Below are positions 60,654 to 64,000 of a DNA stretch of 64,000 bases, one piece after another; the stretch's first letter is position 1; every line of letters starts with the position of its first letter. The stretch lies in the IMG/VR virus record IMGVR_UViG_3300020469_000008, positions 62,001 through 126,000 of that record, one strand, 5' to 3'. The notes beneath the pieces are model-generated. The model saw only the letters and a program-made list of their open reading frames with translations. It searched no databases and had not been told where the DNA came from. The position numbers were made by a program, and so were the translations under genes. The stretch comes from a virus.

Positions 60654-60923
60654 ATGTCTAGACAATATGATGTGTTAGTAAAGAAATCAGTACACTTTAA
60701 CTTGACAAAAGATAGTCATACTGCACTCAAAATGGCATGCACAGCACGAAGCCTATCAATGCAAGAAGTTATTGAAGCGTTTGCCAAGAGAATTGAAATA
60801 GAAGATAATAAGATGATTAAATTCTTAGATGATGTAGTTGAAGAAAAGAAACACAAAGCCAAAAAAAGTTTCAGCAAATCAGATGTTGAAAGTATATTTA
60901 GTATGATAGAAGACGAGGAATAA
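60654..60923 (+). CDS. Ribbon-helix-helix-like small protein
   Basis: 89 residues from ATG 60654, chosen because GGAGG lies just before it. KSVHFNLTKDSHTALKMACT, then SLSMQEVIEAFAKR, is a strand-helix-helix unit like ribbon-helix-helix DNA-binding proteins (Arc/MetJ type). A Lys/Glu-rich helical tail follows, ending in IFSMIEDEE. It could be a small transcriptional regulator; operators cannot be identified by eye. Confidence 0.55.
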   Translation: MSRQYDVLVKKSVHFNLTKDSHTALKMACTARSLSMQEVIEAFAKRIEIEDNKMIKFLDDVVEEKKHKAKKSFSKSDVESIFSMIEDEE

Positions 60924-60924
60924 C

Positions 60925-61383
60925 ATGAAAATATCAAGAAGACAACTTAGAAAAATTATTTTAGAAGCATTTCCAAGAGATGAATATGGATATGATGCTT
61001 TAAAAACACAAGCAGAATTAGACGATGGCGACGGAGAATACGCACTGTCATCATCACAAAGACACTCTTTAGACCGCCAAGAAGAATTAAAAGATATGAA
61101 ACTCAATGATGATAATGCTTACCTTGTGCATGTATACTTAGCCTCTGCACTTAGTGACGGTGATAAGATGGCAAGAGTTCCAGCGTGGGGTGTGGCTGCT
61201 AGTCAGCTGTCGACACGTTTTTCAGCAAATTCATCTGATGAAATAATGCCTGAAGTTGAAGAGGTATTAAATAGCTTTTTATCTAACCCGAAACTTGGGA
61301 TGATGGATAAAAGAAGACTCCAACGCGAAATACCTAAATTTAAGGACATGTTACGAAGAGCGATGGATAATCCTGAATTTTAA
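60925..61383 (+). CDS. Tag-bearing (putative capsid-targeted) protein
   Basis: 152 residues behind GAGGAA. The N-terminus MKISRRQLRKIILEAFPRDE shows the tag in its purest form with ILE14|A15. The mature part is helical and acidic (LDRQEELKDMKLND, AYLVHVYLASALSDGDKMAR, PEVEEVLNSFLSNPKLG). No enzyme motif is evident. It precedes holin-like and other tag-bearing genes. Confidence 0.65.
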   Translation: MKISRRQLRKIILEAFPRDEYGYDALKTQAELDDGDGEYALSSSQRHSLDRQEELKDMKLNDDNAYLVHVYLASALSDGDKMARVPAWGVAASQLSTRFSANSSDEIMPEVEEVLNSFLSNPKLGMMDKRRLQREIPKFKDMLRRAMDNPEF

Positions 61384-61395
61384 AAAGAGGTTTTT

Positions 61396-61665
61396 ATGGG
61401 AATAGAAGAAATTAAAGACGCAGTAAAAAGTTTACCTGCTGAAAAAGTAGAAGCACTTAAAAAAGATTTATATCTTGACACTAAGACAAAAGGTATTCTT
61501 GATAGTATGCAGGAAAAGATTGTTTCACGAAAATTGTTAGTGTTTGGTACCGCGACTGCATTATTAGTATATGCAGGTTTAGATGCAGATATATGGGGAA
61601 TGATTGCAATGATGTACATTGGTGGACAATCAGCAATTGATTTCGCAAAAATATGGAAGGGTTAA
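61396..61665 (+). CDS. Holin-like membrane protein
   Basis: 89 residues behind AAAGAGG. The first 44 residues are a charged helix. Two hydrophobic segments follow, KLLVFGTATALLVYAGL (46-62) and IWGMIAMMYIGGQSAI (67-81), then a short basic end. The size and two-span layout fit class II holins, and AMMYIGGQSAIDF resembles holin segments in marine phages. It could open the inner membrane for the endolysin at 26382; the assignment is based on topology. Confidence 0.55.
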   Translation: MGIEEIKDAVKSLPAEKVEALKKDLYLDTKTKGILDSMQEKIVSRKLLVFGTATALLVYAGLDADIWGMIAMMYIGGQSAIDFAKIWKG

Positions 61666-61669
61666 TAAA

Positions 61670-62065
61670 ATGAAAAAATTAAATAGAAGAAAGCTAAGAG
61701 ATGTAGTTTTAAAAGAAACAAAAAAAATCCTTAAAGAATTTCGAAACATCAATCAACTTGACGTGGTACATGTAGCACCTGTTGTTAGAGACTTTAATAA
61801 AAAAGTCGTTGCTGCGCTCGCAAAATACAATACAAATCAACTGCCTCAAGATTTATCTGAAAATGGTAGGCAGATAGCATACCAGTTTGAAACAATGATT
61901 GCATCAACAAATTCAATCATGGGTCCAGATCGCACAACTGATGATAGAATTGCAACATGTGATAGAGCAATCAATGATATACAAGAGATGAAAATATTAC
62001 TTAAACAATCATCCCGCGTTGATTATGATGACACAGTCCTTACATCTAGACCGTATGATAACTAA
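61670..62065 (+). CDS. Tag-bearing (putative capsid-targeted) protein
   Basis: 131 residues from ATG 61670, chosen over an overlapping in-frame TTG at 61619. The N-terminus MKKLNRRKLRDVVLKETKKI is a divergent tag with candidate sites LKE16|T17 and LKE23|F24. The rest is helical (RDFNKKVVAALAKYNTNQLP, DRAINDIQEMKILLKQSSRV). No function is recognised. It lies between membrane proteins. Confidence 0.55.
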   Translation: MKKLNRRKLRDVVLKETKKILKEFRNINQLDVVHVAPVVRDFNKKVVAALAKYNTNQLPQDLSENGRQIAYQFETMIASTNSIMGPDRTTDDRIATCDRAINDIQEMKILLKQSSRVDYDDTVLTSRPYDN

Positions 62066-62078
62066 TCTTGGATTATAA

Positions 62079-62414
62079 GTGTTCGAAAAAATAAAAGAAT
62101 ATTGGCAGTGGATTTTAGGCGTTATCGTAGCGATATTAGGTGTTGGTGTGTTAGCATCTAAAAAAAGAGACAGTAGAACAATAGTAAAGGTAAGTGACGG
62201 TGAGCTTGAAAAGATCCGCGGCGAGAAGATTATCTCGGCCCAAGAAGACATATATGAACAACATCTTGAGAAAAGGTCTACTGCGCAGGAAGAGTTTGCG
62301 CGCAAGAGCGAGAAGATTGCTAAAATTAAATCCGCGCGCCAAAAAGAATTAGAAAACAATCCCGAAGAACTTGATAAAATCTTAAAGGAGAAATACAAGT
62401 TAAAGGGGGAATAA
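62079..62414 (+). CDS. Membrane-anchored coiled-coil protein (spanin-like candidate)
   Basis: 111 residues from GTG 62079. One N-terminal transmembrane segment, YWQWILGVIVAILGVGVLA (8-26), is followed by a long Lys/Glu-rich coiled coil (EDIYEQHLEKRSTAQEEFAR). This is the topology of an inner-membrane spanin (Rz-like). Its stop overlaps the next gene, which encodes a secreted coiled-coil protein. Together they could be a spanin or tail-entry membrane pair; the lysis role is inferred. Confidence 0.5.
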   Translation: MFEKIKEYWQWILGVIVAILGVGVLASKKRDSRTIVKVSDGELEKIRGEKIISAQEDIYEQHLEKRSTAQEEFARKSEKIAKIKSARQKELENNPEELDKILKEKYKLKGE

Positions 62415-62809
62415 TGTTTTTACTTGCTTTTATAAGCACACTATGGGCAGCTGATGTTGATTATGCAAATGTTGATAAAGGTGATGTAGCGCCATTTACT
62501 GGCAAGCTGCTAACACATGATGCATTGTCACAAATAATTACAACTCATGAAAAAGAATTACTTCAAGCAGATCTGGATAAAGAATTTGAACTGCAAAAAG
62601 TGACAGACACACTTAATCTTAAATATGACTTATACTATGCGCGGGCAGAAGCTGACAAAGCGATGTATCAACAAATGATTGAACTGCGTGACGAAGAAAT
62701 AAAAATACAATCGCGTAAAGATTGGATTCAACGTCTAGCTTTCTTTGGTGGTTTTGCATTAGGGACAGCAACGACAATAGGAATTACGTATTCTGTTAAT
62801 CAAAATTAG
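62414..62809 (+). CDS. Secreted coiled-coil protein with C-terminal membrane segment
   Basis: 131 residues. Residues 1-13 (MFLLAFISTLWAA) look like a signal peptide with Ala-Ala before DVDYAN. The middle is a coiled coil (EKELLQADLDKEFELQKVTD) and residues 107-127 (QRLAFFGGFALGTATTIGIT) are a transmembrane helix. Proteins of this plan occur near lysis genes in marine phages. It overlaps the preceding gene (TAATG), making a probable functional pair that bridges membranes at lysis. No lipobox is visible, so it is not a typical outer-membrane lipoprotein spanin. Confidence 0.5.
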   Translation: MFLLAFISTLWAADVDYANVDKGDVAPFTGKLLTHDALSQIITTHEKELLQADLDKEFELQKVTDTLNLKYDLYYARAEADKAMYQQMIELRDEEIKIQSRKDWIQRLAFFGGFALGTATTIGITYSVNQN

Positions 62810-62848
62810 TATCGACATAATAATTAGTACATATCACGCGAGGTTGAA

Positions 62849-64000
62849 ATGAAAGTAGCAGTAAAGAAACGCGTTTTATTTAATTTATTAAAAAATCGAT
62901 TAAATGAAAATAGAATGCAAGGTGGCGATATGGCGGGTCGTTTAATACACCCATTTAACATCCAGTCACCAAACTCCGATCCTTTTGGATTCTACGAAGA
63001 CGACGAGGAAACTCCGATAAAAGTTTCAGATCATATGTCTGTACAATTGTCTGTTCCAAAGATGCCTGTTGAAGATGAGGATTTTGTACCTAGTACAATA
63101 ACTGAATTGTGTAACGCTGCAACTTTAATATGCAAAGAGGTTCCTTTAACACAAATTGAATATTATTATCGGCAGTTACATATGCTTTTAGATAGAGCAC
63201 TCGATAGAGAGTCAGACCAAGGCCTAAATATGGTTAACGAATCTTTTGAAATTTCCAGAAATACAACTATAAAAGATTTCACCATGATATCAGAATCGTC
63301 TAGGATAAGGGTAAGACAAAGAAAAAACACGCCAACAGAAGCTCTTCCTGCTGAATTGCAACCGGAAGACTTGCCTGGATTTGCTGAAGCAACTAATAAA
63401 GATGAATATATGAGAGGCTATAACTTTGCTGCTGACTTTGAAGTCGAAGGTAAATCTGAAGATGAGTTATATGAACATGATATATATGTCGCAGCGCAAT
63501 CAGATGATTTCAAAGCTGGTTATTCTGCGGGTGACGAGGTTGCAACTGGAATACAGTATGATGTAAGTGCTGAAAGGCCACTTTTTCCGACTAGGGCAGG
63601 AGAAGAGAAAAGAGGCGTAGGAATTCCGTTGTTTGATAGTTACGAGCAGTTTTTAGCAAGAGGCACTGAACTAGACCCAGTAACAGGAGATGTAGACACA
63701 TCAGCATATGATAATGCAACACCCCAAGAAAAAGCTGCTATGGATGCTAGTGCTGCGCTCCAAGAAGTTTTTAAAGAAATCCATTCTGAAGCTACAGCAA
63801 TAATGATGGATCCAAAAATGGCAAGAGAATTTGGTGCGTTAATGACGCCTATAACACAAGAAATGGGTTTAGGTAGTACTGATATTCTAACACCTTTAAA
63901 CGTTGGGCGAATGTTTTCATACGTCAACAGAATGAAAGATCAAACAAAGAAACTCCAGAAAATACAAGATCTTCAAATGAAAATGTTCACAGTAATAAGT
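62849..64000 (+). CDS. Tag-like N-terminus, large virion-type protein (3' truncated)
   Basis: Open from ATG 62849 (behind GCGAGG) to the end of the window, at least 384 codons. The N-terminus MKVAVKKRVLFNLLKNRLNE is basic and hydrophobic with LNE20|N21 and may be a divergent tag. The body is acidic and mixed, with SVQLSVPKMPVEDEDFVPST, EYYYRQLHMLLDRALDRESD and FNVGRMFSYVNRMKDQT-like helices near the visible end. It may be a structural or internal virion protein. No family is recognised from the visible part. Confidence 0.6.
   Translation, partial: MKVAVKKRVLFNLLKNRLNENRMQGGDMAGRLIHPFNIQSPNSDPFGFYEDDEETPIKVSDHMSVQLSVPKMPVEDEDFVPSTITELCNAATLICKEVPLTQIEYYYRQLHMLLDRALDRESDQGLNMVNESFEISRNTTIKDFTMISESSRIRVRQRKNTPTEALPAELQPEDLPGFAEATNKDEYMRGYNFAADFEVEGKSEDELYEHDIYVAAQSDDFKAGYSAGDEVATGIQYDVSAERPLFPTRAGEEKRGVGIPLFDSYEQFLARGTELDPVTGDVDTSAYDNATPQEKAAMDASAALQEVFKEIHSEATAIMMDPKMAREFGALMTPITQEMGLGSTDILTPLNVGRMFSYVNRMKDQTKKLQKIQDLQMKMFTVIS

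Noticed and set aside
1-64000. Prophage or integrative element signatures, CRISPR arrays, transposons
   Set aside because: No integrase, excisionase, transposase, repeat-spacer array or terminal inverted repeats were recognised; the content fits a lytic phage interior.

Overview
The window looks like about 64 kb from the interior of a large, AT-rich genome of a contractile-tailed (myovirus-type) bacteriophage. It shows tandem tail sheath genes, a tail tube, a tape measure, baseplate genes and long Ser/Gly-rich fibres, together with a T4-like recombination and replication set (UvsX-type RecA, gp32-like ssDNA-binding protein, 5'-3' exonuclease, DnaB-type helicase). Both ends cut through open genes. 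Terminase, portal and major capsid genes are not here. No tRNA, rRNA, CRISPR array, integrase or insertion sequence was recognised. Genes are tightly packed, often with 1-4 base overlaps, and nearly all lie on the + strand; the two exceptions are at 37547-38458 and 45704-46774. No gene-free stretch exceeds 300 bases.

Layout. (1) 1-15192: tail and baseplate module: two sheath paralogues, tube, gp26-like chaperone or hub protein with a probable programmed frameshift into a short second frame, tape measure, large baseplate proteins and a LysM-like wedge protein. (2) 15235-24598: replication module: a very small family A DNA polymerase, ssDNA-binding protein, UvsX, exonuclease, helicase and a B12-dependent (class II) ribonucleotide reductase whose 3' end overlaps a possible Cys-rich microprotein. 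(3) 24659-27275: ClpP-like protease, Dps/ferritin-like protein and a modular amidase endolysin. (4) 27381-37538: fibres and small structural or assembly proteins, including a J-domain-like protein. (5) 37547-59092: DNA repair (MBD4-like and Fpg-like glycosylases), nucleotide metabolism (dUTPase/MazG-like proteins, HAD fusion, ThyX, deoxyribosyltransferase, dNMP kinase-like, APRT, thymidine kinase, dCMP deaminase), a full-length bacterial-type DNA polymerase III alpha subunit, two sugar epimerases, a DHH phosphoesterase and the Fe-S assembly proteins IscA-like and IscU. (6) 59132-64000: an Fe/Mn superoxide dismutase, a ribbon-helix-helix-like protein, holin- and spanin-like membrane proteins and further virion-type proteins.

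The most striking pattern is an N-terminal tag shared by about nine otherwise unrelated proteins scattered singly among metabolic genes: a basic start such as MKITRRQLR, a short hydrophobic helix, then a (L/I/V)xE site usually followed by A or S. This matches the logic of T4 capsid-targeting sequences, which are cut by the prohead protease after (L/I)xE. The inference is a set of proteins packed in the head and delivered with the DNA. One carries a HELGH zinc-protease motif, and the superoxide dismutase has a comparable N-terminal extension. Together with IscU, IscA and the Dps-like protein this suggests a phage that manages iron-sulphur clusters and oxidative damage in its host.

The host cannot be named with confidence. 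Class II ribonucleotide reductase, close-to-proteobacterial IscU and a small secreted protein reminiscent of Deltaproteobacteria/Bdellovibrionota proteins point to an aquatic Gram-negative bacterium.
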